Part shown: one piece after another, positions 32,377 to 41,600 of the stretch | Layout of the letters: each line of letters opens with the position of its first letter | Numbering within the stretch: the stretch's first letter is position 1 | Source of the DNA: Sphingomonas bacterium | GTDB taxonomy: Bacteria > Pseudomonadota > Alphaproteobacteria > Sphingomonadales > Sphingomonadaceae | Assembly: GCA_028289965.1 (NCBI GenBank) | Contig: JAQGKS010000041.1 | Coordinates: 1 to 43,819 of the forward strand | Direction: 5' to 3' | Length of the DNA stretch: 43,819 nt | Made by a program: the position numbers and the translations under genes | Notes under the pieces: model-generated | What the model was told of the DNA's origin: nothing | What the model saw: the letters and a program-made list of their open reading frames with translations, nothing else | Database searches by the model: none

Positions 32377-32931
32377 ATGTCGATCATGTCGGACCGATGG
32401 ATTCGCGAGCAGGCCACGCAAAACGGCATGATCGAGCCGTTCGTGGAGGCGCAGCGCAACGATGGCTGCATCAGCTACGGCCTGTCCTCCTACGGCTATG
32501 ACGCGCGGGTGACCGACGAGTTCAAGATCTTCACCAACGTCGACAGCGCGATCGTCGATCCGAAGAACTTCGCCCAGAACAGCTTCGTCGATCGCCGCAC
32601 CGATGTCTGCGTGATCCCGCCGAACAGCTTCGCGCTTGCCCGCACGGTCGAATATTTCCGCGTGCCGCGCGACGTGCTGGTGATCTGCCTTGGCAAGTCG
32701 ACCTATGCGCGGTGCGGGATCATCGTCAACGTGACCCCGCTCGAGCCCGGCTGGGAGGGGCATGTCACCCTCGAATTCTCGAACACCACGCCGCTGCCGG
32801 CACGGGTCTACGCCAATGAAGGCGCGTGCCAGTTCCTGTTCCTGCAGGGCAACGAGCCGTGCGAGGTCAGCTATGCCGACCGGGCGGGCAAATATATGGG
32901 ACAACGCGGCGTCACCCTGCCCCGGCTGTGA
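32377..32931 (+). CDS. dcd: dCTP deaminase
   Basis: Converts dCTP to dUTP, feeding dTMP synthesis. It has 184 residues with the trimeric dUTPase-like fold motifs [24 protein letters not shown] and [17 protein letters not shown], the last carrying the catalytic Glu. GGGGAGAG precedes the ATG. Together with cdd it gives two separate cytosine-to-uracil routes (nucleoside and nucleotide) in one block. Confidence 0.96.
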   Translation: MSIMSDRWIREQATQNGMIEPFVEAQRNDGCISYGLSSYGYDARVTDEFKIFTNVDSAIVDPKNFAQNSFVDRRTDVCVIPPNSFALARTVEYFRVPRDVLVICLGKSTYARCGIIVNVTPLEPGWEGHVTLEFSNTTPLPARVYANEGACQFLFLQGNEPCEVSYADRAGKYMGQRGVTLPRL

Positions 32932-32955
32932 GGCGCGGCGGAACGTGCCGCCTTT
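32932..32955 (+). terminator. possible weak terminator after dcd
   Basis: GCGGC and GCCGC invert around a 7-base loop just after the dcd stop and are followed by CTTTCC. The stem is only five base pairs plus weak outer pairing, so termination is uncertain; it would separate the pyrimidine block from the formate dehydrogenase operon. Confidence 0.3.
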
Positions 32956-33007
32956 CCGGATTGGTCGGTGCCTTGGTGGTGGCGCGATGCGGCGGAGCGG
33001 CCTATAA

Positions 33008-33514
33008 ATGGTGGATCGAGGTCGCGCGGTTGGAGTGGCAGTGGCGGAGCAGCAGGATTTTGATCGCGACGCGGCACTTGCCGTGATCGCTTCGCACGTG
33101 GCGATGCGCGGCGCGCTGTTGCCGATGCTCCACGCGATCCAGGAGGCGATCGGCTTCGTGCCCGATGCGCTGGTGCCCGATATCGCCGAGGCGCTGAACG
33201 TCAGCCGCGCCGACGTGCACGGCGTGATCACTTTCTATCATGATTATCGGCGCAAGCCGGCGGGGCGGCACATCGTCAAGATCTGCCGCGCCGAGGCCTG
33301 CCAGGCGCGTGGTGGCGGCGCGATCGAGGCGGCGGCGGCCGAGCGGCTGGGCGTGGCGATGGGCCAGACCCGCGCCGACGGCCAGGTCACGCTCGAGGCG
33401 GTCTATTGCCTCGGCCTGTGCGCAACGGGCCCCAGCGCGCTGGTCGACGGGGTGCCCGTCGCCCGAGTCGATGCCGCCAAGCTCGCCCGTATCGCCGTGC
33501 AGGTGGCGGCATGA
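33008..33514 (+). CDS. fdsG: NAD-dependent formate dehydrogenase gamma subunit (NuoE-like)
   Basis: A [2Fe-2S] thioredoxin-like subunit of soluble formate dehydrogenase. The 168-residue protein resembles NuoE: helical N-terminus, IQEAIGFVPDALVPDIAEAL, HGVITFYHDYR, then cluster ligands Cys93, Cys98, Cys134 and Cys138. GGAG lies ten bases before the ATG at 33008; the first dozen residues are not conserved, so a slightly later GTG start is possible. The stop overlaps the fdsB start (ATGA). Confidence 0.93.
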   Translation: MVDRGRAVGVAVAEQQDFDRDAALAVIASHVAMRGALLPMLHAIQEAIGFVPDALVPDIAEALNVSRADVHGVITFYHDYRRKPAGRHIVKICRAEACQARGGGAIEAAAAERLGVAMGQTRADGQVTLEAVYCLGLCATGPSALVDGVPVARVDAAKLARIAVQVAA

Positions 33515-35076
33515 CCCGGGTCTTCATCAGCTGCGACATGAACTCGGTCGCGCTCGGGGCGGACGAGATCGCCGATGTCTTTGCCGAAGCAGGCGCCGAA
33601 GTCGTTCGCACCGGTAGCCGCGGATTATTCTCGATCGAGCCGCTGGTCGAAGTCGAGGATGGCGAGCGCCGTATCGGTTTTGGTCCGGTCGGCCCCGACG
33701 ATGTCGCGGCGGTGCTCGATGGCACCTCCGGCAAGCGGCTCGGCGAGATCGACGCTTTGCCCTTCTTCAAGGGGCAGCAGCGCTTCACCTTCGCCCGCGT
33801 CGGCCGCACCGATCCGCTCAGCCTGACGGACTATGCCGCGCACGGCGGCTGGGCCGGGCTCAACAAGGCGCGCGGGATGGCGCCCGTCGAGGTCGTCGCC
33901 GAGGTCAAGGCATCGGGCCTGCGCGGCCGTGGCGGCGCCGGCTTTCCGACGGGCATCAAGTGGCAGACGGTGCTCGACGCCGCGGGCCACGAAAAGTTCA
34001 TCGTCTGCAATGCCGACGAGGGCGATAGCGGCACCTTCGCCGATCGCATGCTGATGGAGGGCGATCCCTATTGCCTGATCGAAGGCATGGCGATCGCCGG
34101 CCACGCGGTCGGCGCATCCTACGGCTATATCTACGTCCGCTCCGAATATCCCTACGCGATCCGCGCGCTCGAAGAGGCGATCCGCCGCTCCGCCGGGATC
34201 GTTGCGCCGTTCGCGCTGGAAGTACGCACCGGGGCCGGCGCCTATGTCTGCGGCGAAGAGACGGCCTTGCTCGAATCGATCGAGGGCAAGCGCGGCATGG
34301 TCCGCGCCAAGCCGCCGCTGCCGGCCCATGTCGGGCTGTTCGGCAAGCCGACCGTCATCAACAATGTGCTGAGCCTCGCCGCCGTCCCGTTCATCCTGAG
34401 CGAGGGCGCGAGCGCTTATGCCGATGTCGGCTTCGGCCGGTCGCGCGGCACGATGCCGATCCAGCTGGCCGGCAACATCAAGCATGGTGGCCTGTACGAG
34501 GTCGGCTTCGGCGTGACACTGGGCGAACTGGTCAACGATATCGGCGGTGGCACCGAAAGCGGGCGGCCGGTCCGCGCGGTGCAGGTCGGCGGCCCGCTCG
34601 GCGCCTATTTCCCGCCATCGATGTTCGACATGCCGTTCGATTACGAGACGTTCGCCCAGAATGGCGGCCTGATCGGCCATGCCGGGATTACCGTGTTCGA
34701 CGATACCGTGGACATGGCGCACATGGCGCGGTTCGCGATGGAATTCTGCGCGATCGAGAGCTGCGGCAAGTGCACGCCGTGCCGGATTGGCTCGGTCCGC
34801 GGCGTCGAGACGATCGACCGGCTGGTCGCATCGCGCGACGGCCGCGCCGGCAAGCCGGTGGTGGAGCATGACAGCAGGGCGATTCCCCTGCCCGCCGATC
34901 CGGATCGCGAGCTTGTCCGCCAGACCGCGATCCTGCGCGATCTGTGCGACACGATGAAATTCGGATCGCTTTGTGCGCTTGGCGGGTTCACGCCCTATCC
35001 GGTGTTGAGCGCGCTCGATTTCTTTCCTGAGGATTTCGGTGGCGAGGCGCCCACGCTCGCAGCCGCCGCGGAGTAA
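33511..35076 (+). CDS. fdsB: NAD-dependent formate dehydrogenase beta subunit (NuoF-like)
   Basis: Diaphorase subunit passing electrons from FdsA to NAD. It has 521 residues: an N-terminal thioredoxin-like part (1 to about 110), then the FMN/NADH site GLRGRGGAGFPTG (137-149) and NADEGDSGTF (167-176), and a [4Fe-4S] site with Cys418, Cys421, Cys424 (ESCGKCTPCRIG) and Cys488. The start at 33511 overlaps fdsG; a longer frame from 33406 lies inside fdsG and is rejected. fdsA follows after five bases. Confidence 0.96.
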   Translation: MTRVFISCDMNSVALGADEIADVFAEAGAEVVRTGSRGLFSIEPLVEVEDGERRIGFGPVGPDDVAAVLDGTSGKRLGEIDALPFFKGQQRFTFARVGRTDPLSLTDYAAHGGWAGLNKARGMAPVEVVAEVKASGLRGRGGAGFPTGIKWQTVLDAAGHEKFIVCNADEGDSGTFADRMLMEGDPYCLIEGMAIAGHAVGASYGYIYVRSEYPYAIRALEEAIRRSAGIVAPFALEVRTGAGAYVCGEETALLESIEGKRGMVRAKPPLPAHVGLFGKPTVINNVLSLAAVPFILSEGASAYADVGFGRSRGTMPIQLAGNIKHGGLYEVGFGVTLGELVNDIGGGTESGRPVRAVQVGGPLGAYFPPSMFDMPFDYETFAQNGGLIGHAGITVFDDTVDMAHMARFAMEFCAIESCGKCTPCRIGSVRGVETIDRLVASRDGRAGKPVVEHDSRAIPLPADPDRELVRQTAILRDLCDTMKFGSLCALGGFTPYPVLSALDFFPEDFGGEAPTLAAAAE

Positions 35077-35081
35077 GCAAG

Positions 35082-37934
35082 ATGGCCTGGATCGGCGAAA
35101 TCGACCTCGGAACCCCCGCCTCGCTGGCACCGCCCGCGCGGACGGTGACGCTTACCATCGACGGACAGCAGATCGACGTGCCCGAAGGCACCTCGGTGAT
35201 GCGCGCCGCGGCGCTGATGGGCACGACGATTCCCAAGCTGTGCGCCACCGACATGCTCGAGGCGTTCGGATCGTGCCGGATCTGCCTGGTCGAGATTGAC
35301 GGCCGTGCCGGCTATCCCGCCTCCTGCACCACGCCGGTCACCCCCGGCATGGTCGTGCGCACCCAGACCGATCGGCTCAAGCAGATCCGCAAGGGGGTGA
35401 TGGAGCTCTACATCTCCGATCACCCGCTCGATTGCCTCACCTGCGCCGCCAATGGCGATTGCGAGTTGCAGGACATGGCCGGCGCGGTCGGCCTGCGCGA
35501 CGTGCGCTACGGCTATGAGGGCGAGAACCATCTTCGTCAGGCCAAGGACGAATCGAACCCCTATTTCACCTTCGATCCGTCCAAGTGCATCGTCTGCTCG
35601 CGCTGCGTGCGGGCTTGCGACGAGGTCCAGGGCACCTTCGCGCTGACGATCCAGGGGCGCGGGTTCGGCTCCAAGGTCTCGGCCAGCCAGGATCAGGATT
35701 TCCTGTCGTCCGAATGCGTCTCGTGCGGCGCCTGCGTCCAGGCCTGCCCGACCGCGACGCTCACCGAAAAAGCGGTGATCGAGATCGGCACGCCCGATCG
35801 ATCGGTGATCACCACCTGCGCCTATTGCGGCGTCGGCTGCTCGTTCCGCGCCGAGATGCGCGGCGAGGAACTGGTGCGGATGGTGCCGTGGAAGGACGGC
35901 AAGGCCAATCGCGGGCATAGCTGCGTCAAGGGCCGCTTTGCCTGGGGCTATGCCAACCACAAGGAACGCATCCTCTCGCCGATGATCCGCTCCTCGGTCG
36001 AGGAGCCGTGGCGCGAGGTCAGCTGGGACGAGGCGATCGCCTACACCGCCAGCGAATTCAAGCGGATCCAGGCGACCTATGGCACGCGCTCGATCGGCGG
36101 CATCACCTCGTCGCGCTGCACCAACGAGGAGACGTTCCTCGTCCAGAAGCTGATCCGCCAGGGCTTCGGCAACAACAATGTCGATACCTGCGCGCGGGTC
36201 TGCCACTCGCCCACCGGCTACGGCCTGAAGACGACCTTCGGCACCTCCGCCGGCACGCAGGATTTCGACAGCATCGCCCATTGCGACGTGGTGATGATCA
36301 TCGGCGCCAACCCGACCGACGGGCACCCGGTGTTCGCATCGCGGATGAAGCAGCGGCTGCGCGAGGGCGCACGGCTGATCGTGATCGATCCGCGCCGGAT
36401 CGATCTGGTCCGCTCGCCGCATATCGAGGCGGATCATCATTTGACGCTGCGCCCCGGCACCAACGTCGCGGTGTTGACCGCGATGGCCCATGTCATCGTC
36501 ACCGAAGGCCTCTCCAACGAGGCGTTCATCCGCGAGCGGTGCGACTGGGACGAATATCAGGACTGGGCCGATTTCGTGTCGGAACCCGCCCGTTCCCCCG
36601 AGGCGATCGAGGCGCTGACCGGCGTTGTCGCGGCGGATCTGCGCGCCGCCGCCCGGCTCTACGCGACCGGCGGCGACGCGGCGATCTTCTATGGCCTCGG
36701 CGTGACCGAGCATAGCCAGGGCTCGTCGACGGTGATGGCGATCGCCAACCTGGCGATGGCGACGGGCAATCTCGGGCGCGAGGGCGTCGGCGTGAACCCG
36801 CTGCGCGGCCAGAACAACGTCCAGGGCGCGTGCGACATGGGATCCTTCCCGCACGAATATTCGGGCTACCGCCACGTCTCCGACGACGAGACGCGCGCAT
36901 TGTTCGAGGAAGCGTGGGGCACCAAGCTGGACAGCGAGCCCGGCCTGCGCATCCCCAACATGCTCGACGCGGCGACCGATGGCGCGTTCAAGGGTATCTT
37001 CATCCAGGGCGAGGACATCCTTCAGTCCGATCCGAACACGCACCATGTCGCGGCCGGCCTGCGGGCGATGGAATGCGTCGTCGTCCAGGATCTTTTCCTC
37101 AACGAAACAGCCAATTACGCACATGTCTTCCTGCCGGGTTCGACCTTCCTGGAGAAAGACGGCACCTTCACCAACGCCGAGCGCCGGATCCAGCGCGTGC
37201 GCAAGGTGATGAGCCCGAAGAACGGCTATGCCGATTGGGAGATCGTCCAGCTCGTCGCCAACGCGATGGGCCTGGGGTGGCGCTACGACCACCCGTCGGA
37301 GATCATGGACGAGATTGCCCGTCTCACCCCGACGTTCAAGCGCGTCTCCTACGAGACGCTCGACAGCGCCGGATCGCTGCAATGGCCGGCGACGGACGAG
37401 AGCCCCGAGGGCATGCCGGTAATGCACATCGGTGGCTTTTCGCGCGGCAAGGGCAAGTTCGTCGTGACCGACTATGTCGCGACCGATGAGAAGACCGGCC
37501 CGCGTTACCCGCTGCTGCTGACCACCGGACGGATCCTCAGCCATTACAATGTCGGCGCACAGACGCGGCGGACCGAGAACACCGCCTGGCACCCCGAGGA
37601 TCTGCTCGAGCTGCACCCGCACGACGCCGAGAATCGCGGCATCCGTGATGGCGATTGGGTGCGCTTGGCCTCGCGCGCGGGGGAGACGACGCTGCGTGCC
37701 AAGATAACCGATCGGGTCGCCCCGGGCGTGGTCTACACCACCTTCCACCACCCGACGACGCAGGCCAACGTCATCACCACCGACTATTCGGACTGGGCCA
37801 CGAACTGCCCCGAATATAAGGTGACCGCGGTCCAGGTCTCGCCCTCCAACGGGCCGAGCCATTGGCAGGAGGAATATGAGCGCCAGGCGCGGATGAGCCG
37901 GCGGATCGAGGGCCAACTCGAGGCGGCGGAATAA
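35082..37934 (+). CDS. fdsA: NAD-dependent formate dehydrogenase catalytic alpha subunit
   Basis: Molybdenum (bis-MGD) subunit oxidising formate to CO2, 950 residues. In order: N-terminal [2Fe-2S] domain (Cys54, Cys65, Cys68, Cys82), a His114-Cys118-Cys121-Cys127 cluster, two [4Fe-4S] sites (Cys169/172/175/179 and Cys212/215/218/222), the Mo-domain cluster (Cys246, Cys249, Cys253, Cys281) with Lys283, and the Mo ligand Cys374 followed by His375 (ARVCHSPTGYG). Cys rather than selenocysteine is encoded. All electron-transfer sites expected of the Rhodobacter/Cupriavidus Fds type are present. Confidence 0.97.
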   Translation: MAWIGEIDLGTPASLAPPARTVTLTIDGQQIDVPEGTSVMRAAALMGTTIPKLCATDMLEAFGSCRICLVEIDGRAGYPASCTTPVTPGMVVRTQTDRLKQIRKGVMELYISDHPLDCLTCAANGDCELQDMAGAVGLRDVRYGYEGENHLRQAKDESNPYFTFDPSKCIVCSRCVRACDEVQGTFALTIQGRGFGSKVSASQDQDFLSSECVSCGACVQACPTATLTEKAVIEIGTPDRSVITTCAYCGVGCSFRAEMRGEELVRMVPWKDGKANRGHSCVKGRFAWGYANHKERILSPMIRSSVEEPWREVSWDEAIAYTASEFKRIQATYGTRSIGGITSSRCTNEETFLVQKLIRQGFGNNNVDTCARVCHSPTGYGLKTTFGTSAGTQDFDSIAHCDVVMIIGANPTDGHPVFASRMKQRLREGARLIVIDPRRIDLVRSPHIEADHHLTLRPGTNVAVLTAMAHVIVTEGLSNEAFIRERCDWDEYQDWADFVSEPARSPEAIEALTGVVAADLRAAARLYATGGDAAIFYGLGVTEHSQGSSTVMAIANLAMATGNLGREGVGVNPLRGQNNVQGACDMGSFPHEYSGYRHVSDDETRALFEEAWGTKLDSEPGLRIPNMLDAATDGAFKGIFIQGEDILQSDPNTHHVAAGLRAMECVVVQDLFLNETANYAHVFLPGSTFLEKDGTFTNAERRIQRVRKVMSPKNGYADWEIVQLVANAMGLGWRYDHPSEIMDEIARLTPTFKRVSYETLDSAGSLQWPATDESPEGMPVMHIGGFSRGKGKFVVTDYVATDEKTGPRYPLLLTTGRILSHYNVGAQTRRTENTAWHPEDLLELHPHDAENRGIRDGDWVRLASRAGETTLRAKITDRVAPGVVYTTFHHPTTQANVITTDYSDWATNCPEYKVTAVQVSPSNGPSHWQEEYERQARMSRRIEGQLEAAE

Positions 37935-37939
37935 GCACG

Positions 37940-38230
37940 ATGATGAGCAACCTCGAACGGCTGGTCTACATGGCCAACCAGATCGCGCGCAATTTCGAGG
38001 CGATCGGCCATGACAAGGCCGCCGCGGCCACCGCCGATCACATCGCCAGCTTCTGGGATCCGCGTATGAAGGCGCAGATTTTCGCGTTGATCGACAAGGG
38101 CGAGGCCAATCTTGCTCCCCCCGCCCTCGCCGGCCTTTTGTCGCTCCGCCGCGACGGCGCACCGGCGCACCAGACCCGGGCGACCGAGTTTAACGACGTG
38201 AACGAGGCCGGGCACGCCGACGCCGGCTGA
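37940..38230 (+). CDS. fdsD: formate dehydrogenase delta subunit
   Basis: A 96-residue accessory subunit beginning MMSNLERLVYMANQIARNF, with KAAAATADHIASFWDPRMK as in other FdsD proteins. It contributes to assembly or stability of the complex. It directly follows fdsA by five bases, whereas in the well-studied operons a sulphurtransferase gene (fdsC/fdhD) lies between. The C-terminal 25 residues are variable. Confidence 0.92.
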   Translation: MMSNLERLVYMANQIARNFEAIGHDKAAAATADHIASFWDPRMKAQIFALIDKGEANLAPPALAGLLSLRRDGAPAHQTRATEFNDVNEAGHADAG

Positions 38231-38285
38231 TCGCGGAATCCTGCCGCGCGGCCTCCCTTCACCCGGCCAAACGGGAGACGCCAGC

Positions 38286-38678
38286 ATGTCGATTCACACG
38301 ATGATCGCCGCCCATCCCGACGTCGCCGGGGAGCTTAACGAGGAATTGGCGACGGCGGTGCGGCACGCGATGTTCTGCGCGGTGATCTCCACCTCCTGTG
38401 CCGATGCCTGCTCGGCCGAGGCGATGGACATGCGCCAGTGCATCCGGACCTGCATGGATTGCGCCGACGTGTGCACCGCGACGATGACGGTGGCGGCGCG
38501 GCGCACCGGCAGCAACGAGGCGGTGATCCGGGCGATGCTGACCGCCTGCATCGAGACATGCGACATCTGTGCGACCGAGTGCGAGCGGCACAGTCACGAC
38601 CATTGTCGGCGCTGCGCGGAGATGTGCCGGGAATGCGCCGCGGATTGCCGCAAGGCGCTCGCTACCGTTGGCGTCTAG
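38286..38678 (+). CDS. four-helix-bundle copper-binding protein (DUF326, Csp-like)
   Basis: A 130-residue protein with 16 cysteines spaced in CxxxC and CxxC patterns along predicted helices (SCADACS, CIRTCMDCADVC, CIETCDICATEC, CRRCAEMCRECAADC). This matches the Csp copper-storage family. There is no signal peptide, so it is cytosolic like Csp3. GGGAG precedes the ATG. It lies 55 bases after fdsD and may be co-transcribed with the formate dehydrogenase; a functional link is not established. Confidence 0.9.
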   Translation: MSIHTMIAAHPDVAGELNEELATAVRHAMFCAVISTSCADACSAEAMDMRQCIRTCMDCADVCTATMTVAARRTGSNEAVIRAMLTACIETCDICATECERHSHDHCRRCAEMCRECAADCRKALATVGV

Positions 38679-38693
38679 CCGACGGATCGGCGA

Positions 38694-39227
38694 TCAGGCG
38701 GCCTTCCGCGACCGGCGATATTTTTCGAGCTTCTTGAGCACCATCTCGCGCTTCAGCCGCGACAGCCGGTCGATGAACAAGATGCCCTCGAGGTGGTCCA
38801 TCTCATGCTGGAGGCAGGTCGACAGCAGACCGTCGAGCGCCTCCTCATGCTGCTTGCCGTCCTGATCGAGCCAACGGGCGTGGATGCGCGCGGGGCGCTC
38901 GACATCCGCATATTGCTCCGGAACCGAAAGACAGCCTTCGCTGTAGAGGTTGATCTCCTCCGACGGATCGAACAGCTCGGGATTGATGAACACGCGCGGG
39001 TTGCGAACCGGCTCCTGATCCTCTTCGGCGCCGTCCTGCAGGTCGATCACCAACAGGCGCTTGGGAACGCCCACCTGGATCGCTGCCAGCCCGATGCCGG
39101 GCGCATCGTACATCGTCTCGAACATGTCGGCGATGAGCGTGCGCAGGCCATCGTCGAACGTGTCGACGGGCTCGGAAATGAGTCGCAGCCGCGGATCCGG
39201 CGCTTCGAGGATGGGCAATATGGCCAT
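38694..39227 (-). CDS. def: peptide deformylase
   Basis: Removes the formyl group from nascent proteins. It has 177 residues and all three motifs: GIGLAAIQVG (44-53), EGCLSVP with metal ligand Cys99, and HEMDH (141-145) with His141, His145 and catalytic Glu142. recR lies 50 bases upstream on the same strand, and fmt, encoding the opposing formylating enzyme, is just beyond it on the plus strand. Confidence 0.97.
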   Translation of the reverse strand: MAILPILEAPDPRLRLISEPVDTFDDGLRTLIADMFETMYDAPGIGLAAIQVGVPKRLLVIDLQDGAEEDQEPVRNPRVFINPELFDPSEEINLYSEGCLSVPEQYADVERPARIHARWLDQDGKQHEEALDGLLSTCLQHEMDHLEGILFIDRLSRLKREMVLKKLEKYRRSRKAA

Positions 39228-39277
39228 GCGGGAGAGCTAGGAATGCTTGGCCGAAACGTCAAGCAGTCCCGCCGCGA

Positions 39278-39874
39278 TCAGGAAACCGGCCGGCGCGCGC
39301 GCAGCGCCTGCGCCAGCGTACCCTCGTCGAGATAATCGAGCTCGCCCCCCACCGGCAGGCCATGCGCCAGCTGGGTCAGCCGCACCGGAAACCGCTCCAG
39401 CCGGTCGGCGATATAATGGGCGGTGGTCTGCCCCTCCAGCGTCGCGTTCATCGCCAGCACGACCTCGTCGATCCCGCCCGCGGCAACCCGGCCGACGAGC
39501 ATGTCAATCGCGAGATCCTCCGGCCTGATTCCCTCCAGCGCCGAAAGCCGGCCGCCAAGCACATGGAAACGACCGGGAAACAGCCGCGATCGATCGAGCG
39601 CCCAGAGGTCCGCCACCTCTTCGACCACGCACAGCAGCCGGGCATCGCGCCGGATATCGGTGCACACCGAACAGGGATCGCTGGTATCGACATTGCCGCA
39701 GACCGAGCAATTGGCGAGCCGTTCGGTCACCGCCTCGAGCGCGCGCAGCAGCGGCGCCAGCGCCGCCTCGCGCTTCTTGAGCAGATGGAGCACCGCCCGG
39801 CGCGCCGATCGCGGGCCAAGGCCGGGCAGTCGCGCCAGCGCCTGGGTCAGCGCGTCAATCTCGGGAGAGGCCAT
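39278..39874 (-). CDS. recR: recombination mediator RecR
   Basis: Partner of RecO and RecF in loading RecA at gaps. It has 198 residues: helix-hairpin-helix [20 protein letters not shown], a four-Cys zinc finger [16 protein letters not shown], a Toprim domain ([16 protein letters not shown], then [17 protein letters not shown]), and a C-terminal Walker-like part. It diverges from fmt across 53 bases. dnaX, its frequent partner, is not here. Confidence 0.96.
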   Translation of the reverse strand: MASPEIDALTQALARLPGLGPRSARRAVLHLLKKREAALAPLLRALEAVTERLANCSVCGNVDTSDPCSVCTDIRRDARLLCVVEEVADLWALDRSRLFPGRFHVLGGRLSALEGIRPEDLAIDMLVGRVAAGGIDEVVLAMNATLEGQTTAHYIADRLERFPVRLTQLAHGLPVGGELDYLDEGTLAQALRARRPVS

Positions 39875-39927
39875 GAAGTTACCGATATGGGGTTGCGCAC
39901 CGGCTTGCCAAGCGTTTGAGGAGAGCG

Positions 39928-40833
39928 ATGCGTATTGCCTTCATGGGAACCCCCGATTTCGCCGTGCCGACGCTCGACGCGCTGGCCGCCGCCGGGCACG
40001 ACATCGTCGCCGTCTACAGCCAGCCGCCCCGCCCCGCAGGACGCGGCAAGGCGCTGATGCCCTCGCCGGTGCAGCGCCGGGCGGAGGCGCTCGGCATACC
40101 GGTGCGGACGCCCGCCTCGCTCCGCGACGCCGATGCGCAGGCGGCGTTCGCCGCGCTCGACCTCGATCTTGCGGTGGTCGCCGCCTACGGGCTGATCCTG
40201 CCGCTGCCGATCCTGCACGCGCCCATGCATGGCTGCCTCAACGTCCATGGCTCGCTGCTGCCACGCTGGCGCGGTGCGGCGCCGGTGCAGCGCGCGATCC
40301 TGGCGGGCGATGCGATGACGGGCGTGACGATCATGGCGATGGCGCGCGGGCTCGATACCGGTCCGATGCTGGCGATCGCGGCGACCCCGGTGGATCGCAA
40401 GACCGCCGGCGCACTGACCACCGAGCTTGCCGGCCTCGGCGCCGACCTGCTGGTGCGGGTGGTGGCGGAGCTTGGCCGTTTCCCGCCGCTGCCGCAGCCC
40501 GAACAGGGCGTCACCTATGCCGCCAAGATCGACAAAGCGGAGGCGCGGATCGACTTTGCGGCGGAGGCGGTAATGGTCGAGCGCCAGGTGCGCGCGTTCA
40601 ACCCGGCGCCCGGCGCCTTTTTCGAACATGCCGGCGAGCGAATCCGGATCCTTGCGGCGGAGGTGGTGGATGGCGCCGGCCCGCCCGGCACCGTGATCGA
40701 CGATGCGCTGACGATCGCCTGCGCGGCCGGCGCGATCCGGGCGACCTCCGTCCAGCGGGCGGGCCGCGGCGTGATGAGCGCCGCCGAGCTGCTGCGCGGA
40801 CTGCCGATCGTCCCAGGGACCGTGCTCGAGTGA
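39928..40833 (+). CDS. fmt: methionyl-tRNA formyltransferase
   Basis: Formylates initiator Met-tRNA using 10-formyl-THF. It has 301 residues with [19 protein letters not shown] at the start, catalytic Asn105, His107 and Asp143 ([17 protein letters not shown] and GLDTGP), and a C-terminal tRNA-binding barrel. A GAGGAGAG ribosome site supports ATG 39928 over an ATG four codons earlier. The stop overlaps the truA GTG start. Confidence 0.97.
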   Translation: MRIAFMGTPDFAVPTLDALAAAGHDIVAVYSQPPRPAGRGKALMPSPVQRRAEALGIPVRTPASLRDADAQAAFAALDLDLAVVAAYGLILPLPILHAPMHGCLNVHGSLLPRWRGAAPVQRAILAGDAMTGVTIMAMARGLDTGPMLAIAATPVDRKTAGALTTELAGLGADLLVRVVAELGRFPPLPQPEQGVTYAAKIDKAEARIDFAAEAVMVERQVRAFNPAPGAFFEHAGERIRILAAEVVDGAGPPGTVIDDALTIACAAGAIRATSVQRAGRGVMSAAELLRGLPIVPGTVLE

Positions 40834-41600
40834 CGCGGTTCCGACTGACGATCGAATTCGATGGCGCCCCCTTCATGGGGTGGCAGCGCCAGCCGCATGG
40901 CCCGAGCGTGCAGGGCACGATCGAGGCGGCGGTGCGGCAATTGACGGGCGAACCGGCGACGCTGCACGCCGCCGGGCGGACCGATGCCGGCGTTCATGCC
41001 TACGCCATGACCGCGCATATCGACCTTGCCCGGGGCTTCACCCCGTTCAGGCTGGTCGAGGGGCTGAACGCGCTGATCCGCCCGGCGCCGGTCGCGATCC
41101 TCGCCTGCGAGCCGGTCGCGGACGACTGGCACGCGCGTTTCTCGTGCCTTGGCCGGCGCTACGTCTACCGCATCGTCAACCGCCGCCCGCCGCTGACGCT
41201 GGAACTCGGCAAGGCGTGGCGCATCCTCGCGCCGCTGGACGTGGCGGCCATGGACGAGGCAGCGCAGTTGCTGGTCGGCCTGCACGATTTCACGACGTTC
41301 CGCTCGGTCCATTGCCAGTCGGAGAGCCCGGTCAAGACGCTCGACAGCCTGCGCGTCCGCCGCAGCGGCGAGCGGATCGAGGTGGAGGCCGCGGCGCGTT
41401 CCTTCCTCCACCACCAGGTTCGATCGATGGTCGGATGCCTCGCGCTGGTCGGCCGGGGCAAATGGAGCGGGGACGATCTCGCCGCAGCGCTGGCGGCACG
41501 CGACCGCACCGCGCTCGGCCTCAATGCGCCGCCGGACGGGCTCTACTTCGTCGAGGCGGTCTATCCGTGCGCGGCGAGCGGCGCCGCCGAGCGGCCATAG
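40830..41600 (+). CDS. truA: tRNA pseudouridine(38-40) synthase
   Basis: Modifies uridines in the tRNA anticodon stem-loop. It has 256 residues with catalytic Asp52 in GRTDAGVHA, the start [21 protein letters not shown], and [20 protein letters not shown] near the C-terminus. The GTG start at 40830 overlaps the fmt stop (GTGA). The C-terminus overlaps the 3' end of the converging amidotransferase gene by 40 bases. Confidence 0.96.
   Translation: MTRFRLTIEFDGAPFMGWQRQPHGPSVQGTIEAAVRQLTGEPATLHAAGRTDAGVHAYAMTAHIDLARGFTPFRLVEGLNALIRPAPVAILACEPVADDWHARFSCLGRRYVYRIVNRRPPLTLELGKAWRILAPLDVAAMDEAAQLLVGLHDFTTFRSVHCQSESPVKTLDSLRVRRSGERIEVEAAARSFLHHQVRSMVGCLALVGRGKWSGDDLAAALAARDRTALGLNAPPDGLYFVEAVYPCAASGAAERP

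Noticed and set aside
34995-38162. A 1055-codon open frame on the minus strand opposite fdsB/fdsA
   Set aside because: It lies antisense to clearly conserved formate dehydrogenase genes. Its composition is Arg/Gly/His-rich with no domain, as expected for a shadow frame in GC-rich DNA.
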